Made by a program: the position numbers and the translations under genes
Notes under the pieces: generated by a model
What the model saw: only the letters and a program-made list of their open reading frames with translations
Databases searched by the model: none
What the model was told of the DNA's origin: nothing
Shown here: positions 17,091 through 25,438 of the stretch, piece by piece
Layout of the letters: each line of letters opens with the position of its first letter
How positions within the stretch are numbered: position 1 is the first letter of the stretch
Origin: Hondaea fermentalgiana
Taxonomy: Eukaryota > Sar > Bigyra > Thraustochytrida > Thraustochytriidae
Length of the DNA: 37,598 bases
Direction: 5' to 3'
Assembly: GCA_014084085.1 (NCBI GenBank)
Contig: NPFB01000099.1
Location: 37,488-75,085 of the forward strand

Positions 17091-18674
17091 ATGGCGGAGG
17101 AGGACGCCGCGCGGGAGGGCGCGCAGCTGTACGTGCGGAGCGGAGGCGAGGCGCGGCGAGGCGCGGGCGCGGAGGCCGGGCGGCCGCGCGAGCGAGCGGC
17201 GCGATCCGACCGACCGGCCGGCGCCCAGAGAGAGGCCTGACGCGGAAACGAGGTTCTGGATGGCGAGGGAGCGCCACGGCGACACGCTGGCGACGGCGGG
17301 GCCGCGCGGAGGCAGGCGGGGAGGACACCGTGTGGAGGGAAGGAACGATCGACGGGGTGACTGACTGACTGACGGGCTGGCTGACTGGCTGCCGTACGTG
17401 CGGACGACGCTGACGCTGGCGAGGTGCACAGCAAGAAGCAGATCGAGGAACGCGCCGCGGAAAAAGGACTTGACCTGAACGTCATCTGCTTCAAGAAGGA
17501 GCCCCTCGACGAGGCTTTGCAGAGGTTCCTGCAGGCCCGCAAGTTCGACCTCGAGAACACGCTTAAATGCATCGAGGACGCCATTCGATGGCGGTCCGAA
17601 AACGCGTCCAAGTGGGTCGCCGAGGGCAAGTCCGCGTGCCTTCAGGCAGACGAGCTCGAGGTCAAGCAGTTCTACAGAGGGGGTTATGCCGGTCATTGCA
17701 AGGAAGGTAGGCCGTAAGTTTTCACTGCCGCCACCACCACCACCACCACCACCACCACCCGCAACAGTATCAAGCTATCTGCACAGCCAGCTCTGTGCAG
17801 AGCCATTCCGGAAACAGAAAAGACTGACCAGCCGATTCCCCCTTTCCTCTCTTCCTTCGCGCGCAGTATCTGGTACGAGCAGACGGGCAGCGTCGACCTC
17901 ACCGCTCTGCACTGCTTGACGACGAACGAAAAATTCACAAAGTACCACGTATGTCTGATGGAAGAGCTCCAAGACAAGTACGCCGAGAGCACGGAGCTCT
18001 TTCAGCGCACCATTAACAAGACGCTTTCGATTCTTGACCTGCGCGGACTCACCATGGCCAAGCTTAACTCGGACACGCTCAACTTTGTCAAGTGCGTTGC
18101 TGAAGTCGATAGCAACAATTATCCGGAAACCATGGGAAAGATGCTCATCATTAATGCCCCGGCCATTTTCCAGGTCACATGGAAGATGATCAAGGGATTC
18201 CTCGACCCCCGTACGGTCAGCAAAATCGAGATTTTTGGCGACGAAAAATCCTGGAAAGCCAGACTCGCTGAACTCGTTGAGCAGGACCAGCTCCCAGCAG
18301 AGCTTGGCGGCACAGGGCCTCCGTGCCTTTCTCTGGAAAACCCCTTTACGGAAAAGGAGATGGCGAGTGGAACCAGCGTCGAGGAAGTCTTGTCTGTTAA
18401 ATCGGGCGACTTCATCACGTATCGCTTCTTCACGAGGCCCGCGGGCAATATCACGTTCAAGCTCGTGTTCAAACCAACGGCAAATGCTCAGGAACCCGTC
18501 GAACTCGTCCCTTCGCGTGCCTTTACCGAGGCAGAATGTAGTAATGGCTCGGTTGTCAGCGGTACGGTCGACTGTCCCGCGGATGGCGAAATTCAGGCCG
18601 TGTGGGAGCATCCCAACTGGTGGTCTCGCACCTTGCTTTACCGCGTCTTCAAGGAGGAAGCCAAGAAGGCTTGA
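17091..18674 (+). CDS. Sec14-like lipid-transfer protein (CRAL-TRIO plus GOLD-like domain), three exons, about 379 aa
   Basis: Proposed exons are 17091-17132, 17424-17713 and 17867-18674. The second boundary is strong: GGCC|GTAAGT to CGCGCAG|TATC joins EGRP to IWYEQTGSVDL, the expected CRAL-TRIO start. Exon 2 holds the CRAL-TRIO N-terminal helices (DEALQRFLQARKFDLENTL). Exon 3 carries the lipid pocket (SILDLRGLTMAKL, MGKMLIINAPAIFQVTWKMI, KIEIFGDEK), then a GOLD-like beta domain ending in VWEHPNWWSRTLLYRVF, as in SEC14L proteins. Such proteins bind phosphoinositides or hydrophobic ligands and couple lipid supply to membrane traffic. The first exon (MAEEDAAREGAQLY) is a prediction: it has an ATG, a phase-0 GT donor at 17133 and an AG acceptor at 17422-17423. 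Another upstream exon is possible. Confidence 0.85.
17133..17423 (+). other. Predicted intron 1 of the Sec14-like gene
   Basis: Between GTGCGG and GCGAG, phase 0. It keeps the frame between a plausible ATG exon and the certain coding exon 2, which has no ATG of its own in frame after the upstream TGA at 17382. The alternative acceptor CACAG at 17431 would need another donor phase. Confidence 0.5.
17714..17866 (+). other. Intron 2 of the Sec14-like gene, with (CCA)n repeat
   Basis: GTAAGT donor and pyrimidine-rich CTTCGCGCGCAG acceptor, 153 bases, phase 2. Removing it joins conserved CRAL-TRIO sequence. It contains a (CCA)n microsatellite at 17731-17759 and a pyrimidine tract before the acceptor. 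Confidence 0.88.
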
Positions 18675-19784
18675 ACTGAAAGAAATTGCGTTCGCGCCAT
18701 GACCCTGCCTGTCGTATCCCTGCCTGTCGTATCCTTTTCTTCACCTACCGGTGCGCAAACAAGGTAAGGGTATTTGCCGCGCACAGGGAGATACTCCGTC
18801 CCGTGTGCGTGTAAACCTCGTAGATTCCTGACTCGGCGAACAGATCTGTAAACAATGAACAGAGATGCCCTAATTGCACTCTCTATTTTGGAACATTTAC
18901 TAATATCGAGTGGTCCATGGCCGCGCGGCAATGTTTGCTGTTCGTCCTCGTTTGCCGAAGACTTCACGAGCGAACTCTGATAGAGAGGGATGCTTTCGTT
19001 CATTCGTTCGTTTGTTTGAAGCATACATTCAATGCGTGAGCTTGGTTCTCCCATAATGGTCAATATTATGGTCTTCCTAGTGTACCAATCGCCAATTCGA
19101 CATGGCTACCACGACGCAAGCGCGAGCCTTCTTCCGCACCACTTTAATAATTTCACGTCGAGTATGTAGTAACTGTATGAGATGGAGTAAAATGCATGCA
19201 GATACACATGCAGATGCAGATACTCATGCTGGTGACCATCTTTTTCAATAATGGGGATTTCTCCAACCTTGTGAACACTTGGCAGTCTGCAGCCGATATG
19301 GCCGTCCTCCACCGCCACAAAGTTTACGCCTCGCTCTGCGAACGTCTCAGAGCTCGACAGAAAGCAGGGCCTTGGGCCCTTATCGAGCAAAACTCCAATC
19401 GCGTGTGCGAGCGAGCGCGCCGGCAGGTGGACGCGCGCGTGCGCGACGAGGCCGTGCGCTGTCGCGCTGTCGCGCAGTCGTGCGCACAGGCGCGTTCTGC
19501 CGCGAAGGCTGAGGCCGGGGCCGGCCGGCCGGCCGGCAACGGAAGAGCGCATTTGTGTTGTCGGAGGCGCAACCTCTTCGCCAGCGCGCTAACCACCGGA
19601 GGAGGCGCGAAGGCTTGCTGGTTGAGGACTTAGTCATAGTCAAACAAACGTCTCGCGCGCGCACACGAGCGAAAGCACGCGGAGTATAGAGTGTAAAGGT
19701 GTGGCGCGCATCACGACGTACTAGAGCGGCGCGGCAGCGGCGGAGGCGGCGACGGCATCAAGTAACGAGGGTTCAATAGAAAAC
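18675..19784. other. Intergenic region between Sec14 and DOT1 genes
   Basis: These 1.1 kb are without a recognisable gene. They begin with a perfect tandem duplication of a 15-base unit (18705-18734). The middle (18740-19270) is of mixed composition; the last 400 bases are G+C-rich with GGCCGGCC repeats near 19515-19532. Short open frames on both strands have no family character. The DOT1 promoter and 5' leader should lie in the last few hundred bases. Confidence 0.4.
18705..18734. repeat. Perfect 15-bp tandem duplication
   Basis: The unit CTGCCTGTCGTATCC occurs twice head to tail, about 30 bases after the Sec14 stop. Confidence 0.9.
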
Positions 19785-21782
19785 ATGGCCAAATTTGAAA
19801 AGCTGTTTCCGTTTCTTGAGAATCAAGGATGGGCCATGATCGAGGATGGAGACGGCGGCGGCTTCCTGTACGTGCGCCCAACGTCCAAGGTCAAGAGGTT
19901 TGGTCTCCTGATTGAACATCTTGAAGAAGGTATCGACTATTTCAAGAAGAAAAAAGACGTCGAAACTTGGGTGAACGAGCGTGAAAACGTAGTCCTTGCT
20001 TTTGCCGTCTACCAATCGAGCAATGAAATGTCGCAAGAGGAGAAGAAGAAGAAAGAGAAAAAGACCGATGGATTCACCGACAAGGAAAGTCGCGCTTTAG
20101 AAGCCCTGGTTGGTGCAGACATGCTAGACCAAACAAACAACGAATCAAGTTCGGACGCGTGCCGGGCAGCGACGCCTGTTAAAAGAGCAAGCAGCGCTAG
20201 CAAAAGGATGCGCGTGGATGATGGCGTATACGAAAGCTCGAGTCCCTCACGGAGCTCCTTCACGCCACCTCATCACCAAACGAACCAAGACGGACTCCCG
20301 ACGCCCACACGCAAAAGGCCAGCTCATCAAATACTCGCTGCTACTTCTACAAGCATCACCACCACAACTTCAGCCACCACTACTAGCAAGGTCGACCCAT
20401 GTGCACTAGGTGAGGCAGAATCAATATCGAAAGCGAGTCATGCATCTGAGGTGAGCTCGAGCTCAGAAACTGTCCGCATTGGCTCTGATCAGGAGGCGCA
20501 GCGTTCGCGGTCAAGGACGTCAAGATCCGCATCCGTTCGTAAAAAATTGGTCAGCCCCGAGCCGCTGACGTGGACTGATTCTGAAATTGCAAGTATGCTC
20601 GACGAATCATCGCAGCATCTGAGCTATTTTGGTTGGAACCTATGGTTAGAGCGGACAGTGATGAGCTTTGGAGGCTGGCGCGCGCTCGAGTGCTCTTCGA
20701 TCCGAGAGGGCTCGAATGACTTCCATCGAGCCCCACTTGCAGAGTCTGTCTCAGGACACCAATTTCGAGCCCAGTATGGACGCGCGAATTCACACTTGGT
20801 ACAAACCTGCATTCAAGAGGCCCAAATTACTCGAAAGGATCGGTTCATCGACATCGGTTCTGGCATTGGTCAAGTCGTCCTTCAGATCGCTTCATGTGTT
20901 GGCTGTCCATCAATTGGCATTGAGCTCCTCGGCGGTCGCCACGATACGGCAAAGGAGCTCGAGCGCCTTCATCGGCACTTTGCACAAGCGTCCAAGATTG
21001 CTCCTGGATGCACCTTATTCATTCACGGAGACTTTACAGCGCCAAAGCATCAGGAGCTGGTCTCGAAGGCGACCGTCTTCTTTGTGAATAACGCGCAGGG
21101 AACCTTTGGAGTGCGCTGCGTGAAGGCAGGGACGATGACCCTCGATATGCAACTGGCGGCTCTCGCCCGATCTGTGGGGCTTGGATCTCGTTTCATCTGC
21201 TTCGATCCCATCTACGAACTGGAAAGCGCCGAGCTTTCGCGAGTATTTCGTCGACGAACTTTTCGCACGTTGCCTTCTGCGACAGATTGGTCTACGGATT
21301 CGCTCGAACTCACCCTGTACGTGAAGATTGCCAACAAGTGGACCTGTTCGCGCTGCACATTTGCCAATAATCTCCTCAATGCGGCTGGCGAGCCTGTTAC
21401 CTCTTGCGAAGTGTGTGATGAGGATCCGAATGGAATGCAGAGGGAGAGTTATGTTACGCGACGCCGGACCGCGCCGACCCCAATGCAGGATTTGACCGGC
21501 CCCAGCGTCAAGCAGCAGTCTTTGACAAAGAAGAATCTTGTCAAGGTCAAGCAAGATAGACAATCGGCGTCGAAATCTAAGCCTAAAGCACGTCCTCCGA
21601 TGCCCTCAAAAATTGCTGCTATAGGTGCAAGTATGGCTCACTGTTTGCGCACTGCAAGTCCGAGTTCGGAGCGGTCTTCTTCTCCCCTCTCGTCACCTTC
21701 ATTGGCAAAGGTCGGCAAAACCATCATCTCCAAGAAGGCCTCGTCTACTTCTGAGCCAGAGGTCATTGAAATTAACGATTAG
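19785..21782 (+). CDS. DOT1: DOT1-type histone H3 lysine-79 methyltransferase with RanBP2/NZF zinc finger, 665 aa
   Basis: The catalytic domain spans about residues 260-515. The SAM-binding motif I is intact (DRFIDIGSGIGQVVLQIA, D356), followed by GIELLGGRHDTAKEL, IHGDFTAP and the acceptor-site VFFVNNAQGTF, all typical of DOT1 and unlike SET enzymes. DOT1 methylates H3K79 on nucleosomes. A zinc finger follows directly: W519, C521, C524, C541, C544, with the CTF-N signature of NZF fingers. Residues 1-80 hold a small domain (FPFLENQGWAMIEDGDG, YVRP) of a kind I associate with stramenopile proteins, though I cannot confirm it. Residues 100-250 are Ser/Thr-rich and disordered; the tail is basic. 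The ATG at 19785 is well placed (AAAACATGG). Fungal and animal DOT1 normally lack such a finger. Confidence 0.9.
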   Translation: MAKFEKLFPFLENQGWAMIEDGDGGGFLYVRPTSKVKRFGLLIEHLEEGIDYFKKKKDVETWVNERENVVLAFAVYQSSNEMSQEEKKKKEKKTDGFTDKESRALEALVGADMLDQTNNESSSDACRAATPVKRASSASKRMRVDDGVYESSSPSRSSFTPPHHQTNQDGLPTPTRKRPAHQILAATSTSITTTTSATTTSKVDPCALGEAESISKASHASEVSSSSETVRIGSDQEAQRSRSRTSRSASVRKKLVSPEPLTWTDSEIASMLDESSQHLSYFGWNLWLERTVMSFGGWRALECSSIREGSNDFHRAPLAESVSGHQFRAQYGRANSHLVQTCIQEAQITRKDRFIDIGSGIGQVVLQIASCVGCPSIGIELLGGRHDTAKELERLHRHFAQASKIAPGCTLFIHGDFTAPKHQELVSKATVFFVNNAQGTFGVRCVKAGTMTLDMQLAALARSVGLGSRFICFDPIYELESAELSRVFRRRTFRTLPSATDWSTDSLELTLYVKIANKWTCSRCTFANNLLNAAGEPVTSCEVCDEDPNGMQRESYVTRRRTAPTPMQDLTGPSVKQQSLTKKNLVKVKQDRQSASKSKPKARPPMPSKIAAIGASMAHCLRTASPSSERSSSPLSSPSLAKVGKTIISKKASSTSEPEVIEIND

Positions 21783-22409
21783 AAGGCACGACCTCCTTGG
21801 AGATCGTTCACTTCTGGTGGTCGGTGCTTGTTTGCTGTGGTTGATAGTGATGAGGATGATCTTCTTCTTCTTCTTCTTTTATGTCGGTGCCGTTGCCTGA
21901 TAATCTGATCCCTATTTTACGTAAGAAATAATTGAATAAAAGCGTCGTCTCCGGAAATGCCCTACTTTTGATAAGCCTGTTGCTGTCACCATCACCCGCC
22001 ATCATCGCCAGTCGATTCTCATTTCAAGTTGTTGCAGGTTATAAAGACGCCCCTTCCTTGTGTGTGCGTTTTCACCAGACACGGTGCACACTTTGAATTG
22101 CAAATTCTCGACGGTTATCATCGTGTAGTAACATGAGTGCTTGTGCGAATGAATGAATAAATGAGTGCGTGCGGGCGTGCGGGCGGGCCCAGCGATTCTT
22201 GCCGCCCTCCCGATCTCCATTCCCGGAGACTCCCATTGCAGACGCGAGGTCTTTGCCGTCACGGAGGCGGCAAACAGATAGCCGACAGGCTCGAGGAGTA
22301 CGCGTGAACCGAGACTTCGCTCTTGTCAGCAGCCAGACATAGACTCGGACAGACAACTTTGAAACAGACAAACAACAAAACGCAAAACCTGAAAGGCGTC
22401 ACGGCCAGC
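21783..22409. promoter_or_regulatory. DOT1 3' flank and Mad3-like 5' flank
   Basis: These 627 bases contain a CTTCTTCTT run (about 21860-21880), the AATAAA noted separately, ATGAATGAATAAATGAGTG repeats near 22147-22165 and the leader of the Mad3-like gene. No gene is seen. The frame of the next gene is open from 22323 but has no ATG before 22410. Confidence 0.4.
21935..21940 (+). terminator. Possible AATAAA polyadenylation signal of DOT1
   Basis: AATAAA lies about 153 bases after the DOT1 stop in A+T-rich sequence. Its position fits, but it is one hexamer only. Confidence 0.4.
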
Positions 22410-24941
22410 ATGCCCGACGTGGAGAATAGCAACGCCGCCGCCGCGCAGGGCGGCGGCGTGGACGCAGAAGCCTGGGAGCAATGCAAGGAAAACGCAATGC
22501 CAATCAAGCGCGGGCGCGACCCGAAAAAGCTCAAGCCCTTCGGGGCGCAAAGCGAAATCGCAAACCGCAAGGCAAAGCTGGCCCAAGAACAAGAGGCCTT
22601 TGAAGAGGCGCTCGCACAAGCCACAAGCGATGGCCCCATGGAAGACCCTCTAAGCACGTGGATTCGCTACATCAAATGGACGCAAGACAACTTTCCCTCG
22701 GGAAGCAATGACCTCCTCTCGTTGCTCGAAAGGTGCACGCGCGAGTTCAAGGGTGACGAGCGATACAAAAATAATGAAAAGTACCTCAAGGTCTGGATCG
22801 GGTATGCTGATTTGCTCACGAATCCATCGTCAGTCTTCAAGTACCTGCGAGAAAACAAAATTGGCGAGAAGCTCGCGCTCTACTATGTGGCCACAGCCTG
22901 GACCGCCGAACGACGAGGCGACTTTCCCCTCGCGGACAAGGCGTACTCTGTGGGCCTCGAGAAACAAGCCACTCCGGTCGAGTTGCTCAAAAAGCGACAT
23001 CGTGAATTTCAGCGCCGGATGAGCCGTCGCTGGCTCGAGCAGGCAGAGCGCGAACGGAACGGTGAGACTGACCCTGAGACCGAAGAGGCCGAGGCCTCCC
23101 GTGCAAGGTCCCTGCAGACCATTTCTCGTAGCGAGGCTGCCTCCATGCATCGTCCTGCTGCTAACTCTCGACGTGCTGCAGCGGCCAATCCGAATATTTC
23201 GGGCCGACCAGGCCTTGGTGTTTCCACTTCTGGAAATGAGGCCAATGCGCAGGCAGACCGCGCGGGCTCCCGCTTTGCTGTTTTCGAGCAAACGTCCTCT
23301 GCTGATCCCTGGCGGAAGGACGACTGGGGTGACGAAAATCGTTCTTCCGACAGCGCCGCGCGAGATGACGGCCCGGGCTGGAAGCATCTGGCGAGCGTGA
23401 GCGACTTGCAAAAGGAAAACGCACTCGACCCTGCGCCTTGGACACATCAAGGGTTTGGACCAGGACGTACTGCTCCAGCGCGACGGCCTACGCGGGACGA
23501 ACGAGGTGCTACTGATGGGCAGGACGCTGACGCAGAACCCAAGTTTGACATTTACGTGGAAGATGGTCCGGGTGGAGTTCGCTCGCCGCGATCCAGCATT
23601 GAGGAAGGCGCAGGACTCAAGGTGAGGGCAAAGGCTGAGAAATCGGAGGCTGAAATGCTCATGAAGAAGCCTCTACAGAATTTTGACGCCAAGAAACCGC
23701 CTCAGACCACACGAACTGTGGAAACGCCCTCTCACGCGGTGCCCCCCAAGCAAGAGTTCAGACACAAGCCCGAGAAGTCCAGAGTCTCCGAGCCTGAAAG
23801 TCCTGCCGATGTGAAGGAGGCTCTCGACGTCGCTGATCAGGAAGACATGACCATCAACACGAGACTTGCGCTGGACGATATGTTTGAGATGTTCGGGTCC
23901 CCGAGCATGAAGCGCGCGTCTGCCGAGGGCAAGTCTACGAAGAAGAGCAACAACGACAGTGAGGATGGAGACCACAACACAGAAAAGGCACGCGATGCAA
24001 TGGCAGAGAGCTTTCACGAGCTGCATGATGAGGACGACCAAAGACAAGAAGCCAAGGCCCGCGGTACTGGAGAGGAGACATTGAGTTGCAGAACTGGTGC
24101 CGCTCCGTTTTCTATTTTTGGCGCGGAAGATTCGCCAGCACATAAGGGTTCTTCAAAGCAACACAAAGAGGTAGCTGCCGAACCTTTGCGCAAAGCGTTC
24201 TCTATCTTTGATAATGAAGCCCATGTAAAGGGTGATACCGAGAGCACAGCCGGAGTTAATGATGCGCCCTCTCCAAAGGCACGCCGTCCGTTTTCGATTT
24301 TCGGTGACGCAGGTGGAGAGAGCGCTGCTAGTGGTGACGAGGAAGAGGGCAAGTCTCACACTTCGGAACGCAAACCATTCTCGATTTTTGGAGACAGCAC
24401 ATCATCGCACGAGGATGCTCAAGACCCCGAAATGCATGACGGTGCGGACGCATCGCGGCCAAGTAAGCCATTCTCAATCTTTGGAAGCGATGAGGATGAT
24501 TCGAGGCACGAGGAAACAGTCCAGCGACCAAGCAAACCGTTTTCAATTTTTGGGGACAGCACGTCAGCGGATTCAGTCGCAGATGCTGATTTCCAGCCTA
24601 CAAGCAAAAGCACGTCCAGAGCAAACAAACCTTTCTCGATCTTTGGCGGCGAAGAAGCTGGTCTGGAGGAGCAGGGGGGGGAGGAGCAGGAAGCGCCGGC
24701 GTCTCGGCCTACGAAGCCATTCTCCATTTTTGGCGACAGCGACATGGCCAGCGAAAAGCTGGAGCAGGATCCGCCAAGGTCTCGGAAACCCTTTGCCATC
24801 TTTAGCGAGGCTGAAGACGAGGACGCTGACGAGGGTAACGGCGATGTGTCCACTCTCTCATTTGCGCCGTTGGAAGCCATCTTGGAGTCAACTGGCGAGG
24901 CTGACGAATCTGTGAATTCATCGATGTCCAGGCATCACTAA
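22410..24941 (+). CDS. MAD3: Mad3/BubR1-like spindle checkpoint protein with nine-copy ABBA-like motif array, 843 aa
   Basis: The N-terminus has the MadBub hallmarks: a KEN box in CKENAMPIKRGRD (K26-N28), then the Bub1/Mad3 TPR region at about 55-195 (DPLSTWIRYIKWTQDNFPSG, KYLKVWIGYADLLTNP, EKLALYYVATAWTAERRGDF). A second KEN box sits at 335-337 (LQKENALDPAPW). A TINTRLALDDMFEMF segment (481-495) resembles one conserved in MadBub proteins. The C-terminal third repeats a PFSIFGDS-type motif nine times (first Phe at 567, 597, 628, 657, 688, 711, 742, 771, 795), matching or nearly matching the ABBA consensus Fx[ILVP][FY]x[DE] that binds Cdc20. There is no kinase domain, so this is a Mad3-type inhibitor of APC/C-Cdc20 rather than Bub1. 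The ATG at 22410 (CAGCATGC) is the first in frame. Confidence 0.88.
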   Translation: MPDVENSNAAAAQGGGVDAEAWEQCKENAMPIKRGRDPKKLKPFGAQSEIANRKAKLAQEQEAFEEALAQATSDGPMEDPLSTWIRYIKWTQDNFPSGSNDLLSLLERCTREFKGDERYKNNEKYLKVWIGYADLLTNPSSVFKYLRENKIGEKLALYYVATAWTAERRGDFPLADKAYSVGLEKQATPVELLKKRHREFQRRMSRRWLEQAERERNGETDPETEEAEASRARSLQTISRSEAASMHRPAANSRRAAAANPNISGRPGLGVSTSGNEANAQADRAGSRFAVFEQTSSADPWRKDDWGDENRSSDSAARDDGPGWKHLASVSDLQKENALDPAPWTHQGFGPGRTAPARRPTRDERGATDGQDADAEPKFDIYVEDGPGGVRSPRSSIEEGAGLKVRAKAEKSEAEMLMKKPLQNFDAKKPPQTTRTVETPSHAVPPKQEFRHKPEKSRVSEPESPADVKEALDVADQEDMTINTRLALDDMFEMFGSPSMKRASAEGKSTKKSNNDSEDGDHNTEKARDAMAESFHELHDEDDQRQEAKARGTGEETLSCRTGAAPFSIFGAEDSPAHKGSSKQHKEVAAEPLRKAFSIFDNEAHVKGDTESTAGVNDAPSPKARRPFSIFGDAGGESAASGDEEEGKSHTSERKPFSIFGDSTSSHEDAQDPEMHDGADASRPSKPFSIFGSDEDDSRHEETVQRPSKPFSIFGDSTSADSVADADFQPTSKSTSRANKPFSIFGGEEAGLEEQGGEEQEAPASRPTKPFSIFGDSDMASEKLEQDPPRSRKPFAIFSEAEDEDADEGNGDVSTLSFAPLEAILESTGEADESVNSSMSRHH
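24105..24810 (+). repeat. Nine-copy protein repeat, consensus KPFSIFGDS
   Basis: Nine copies of an 8-9 residue motif are spaced 23-31 residues apart, mostly 29-31, in acidic Ser-rich linkers. Codons vary among copies (CCG/CCA/CCT, TTT/TTC, TCT/TCG/TCA/TCC, ATT/ATC), so the DNA has diverged while the peptide has not. Copies 3, 4, 6, 8 and 9 fit Fx[ILVP][FY]x[DE] exactly; copies 1, 2, 5 and 7 have the acidic residue displaced by one position. Confidence 0.92.
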
Positions 24942-25438
24942 GAAAGGAAACGAAGAGAGAGAGAGAGAGAGTAAAGAATGAAAGAGTCTCTTCTCTTTTG
25001 GGAGAAATCGCGTCCGAGGTCGTAAGTGCCTGAATGCATTGCTTTTGTAGCTCTAGCTCATTTTCAAAAAACAAAACAAAAACCTCACGAACTTCATACT
25101 ATTATGTGAGGCAAGCCTGATTGCGAAAGAGTTGAGAAAAGGGTCTCTGCTTGGCCAAATCTAAATTTTGGGTGTACCACACAACACTTGTCGAATATTA
25201 CGATCTTGGCTGCAGCACTTAGTTTAGCCTCACTGTCACCCCAGCATGTGCTTTTCTCATCTTCTTTCTAAACCCTAGTGACAGATCGTCAGTCACGTGT
25301 GTTGCGAAGTCTTCATTCTCCTAACGTTAGATTTTGCTTTCCTGTCCATGAATAGACGGACAAGACAGCCTTTCGTGCACGACACAGGGAGCAAAGGGCC
25401 GATGAAGGAGGTGAGATGGGCACCGAAAAGTATGCACT
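24942..25438. other. Convergent intergenic region, no gene seen
   Basis: These 497 A+T-richer bases lie between the stops of the Mad3-like gene (+) and sideroflexin gene (-). They include a (GA)n run at 24953-24971. No AATAAA is seen on either strand and no protein-like frame. Confidence 0.4.
24953..24971. repeat. (GA)n dinucleotide repeat
   Basis: About nine GA units begin 12 bases past the Mad3-like stop. Confidence 0.8.

Noticed and set aside
16534..17629. Overlapping minus-strand frames of 250-305 residues upstream of and across the Sec14 gene
   Set aside because: Arg/Ala/Pro-rich sequence from CpG-dense DNA, antisense to the supported CRAL-TRIO exon.
19555..19610. tRNA-like segment on the minus strand (GGTGGTTAGCGCGCTGG resembles a D-arm/A box)
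   Set aside because: No B box (GGTTCGANNCC) follows and the arms do not pair into a cloverleaf; G+C-rich coincidence.
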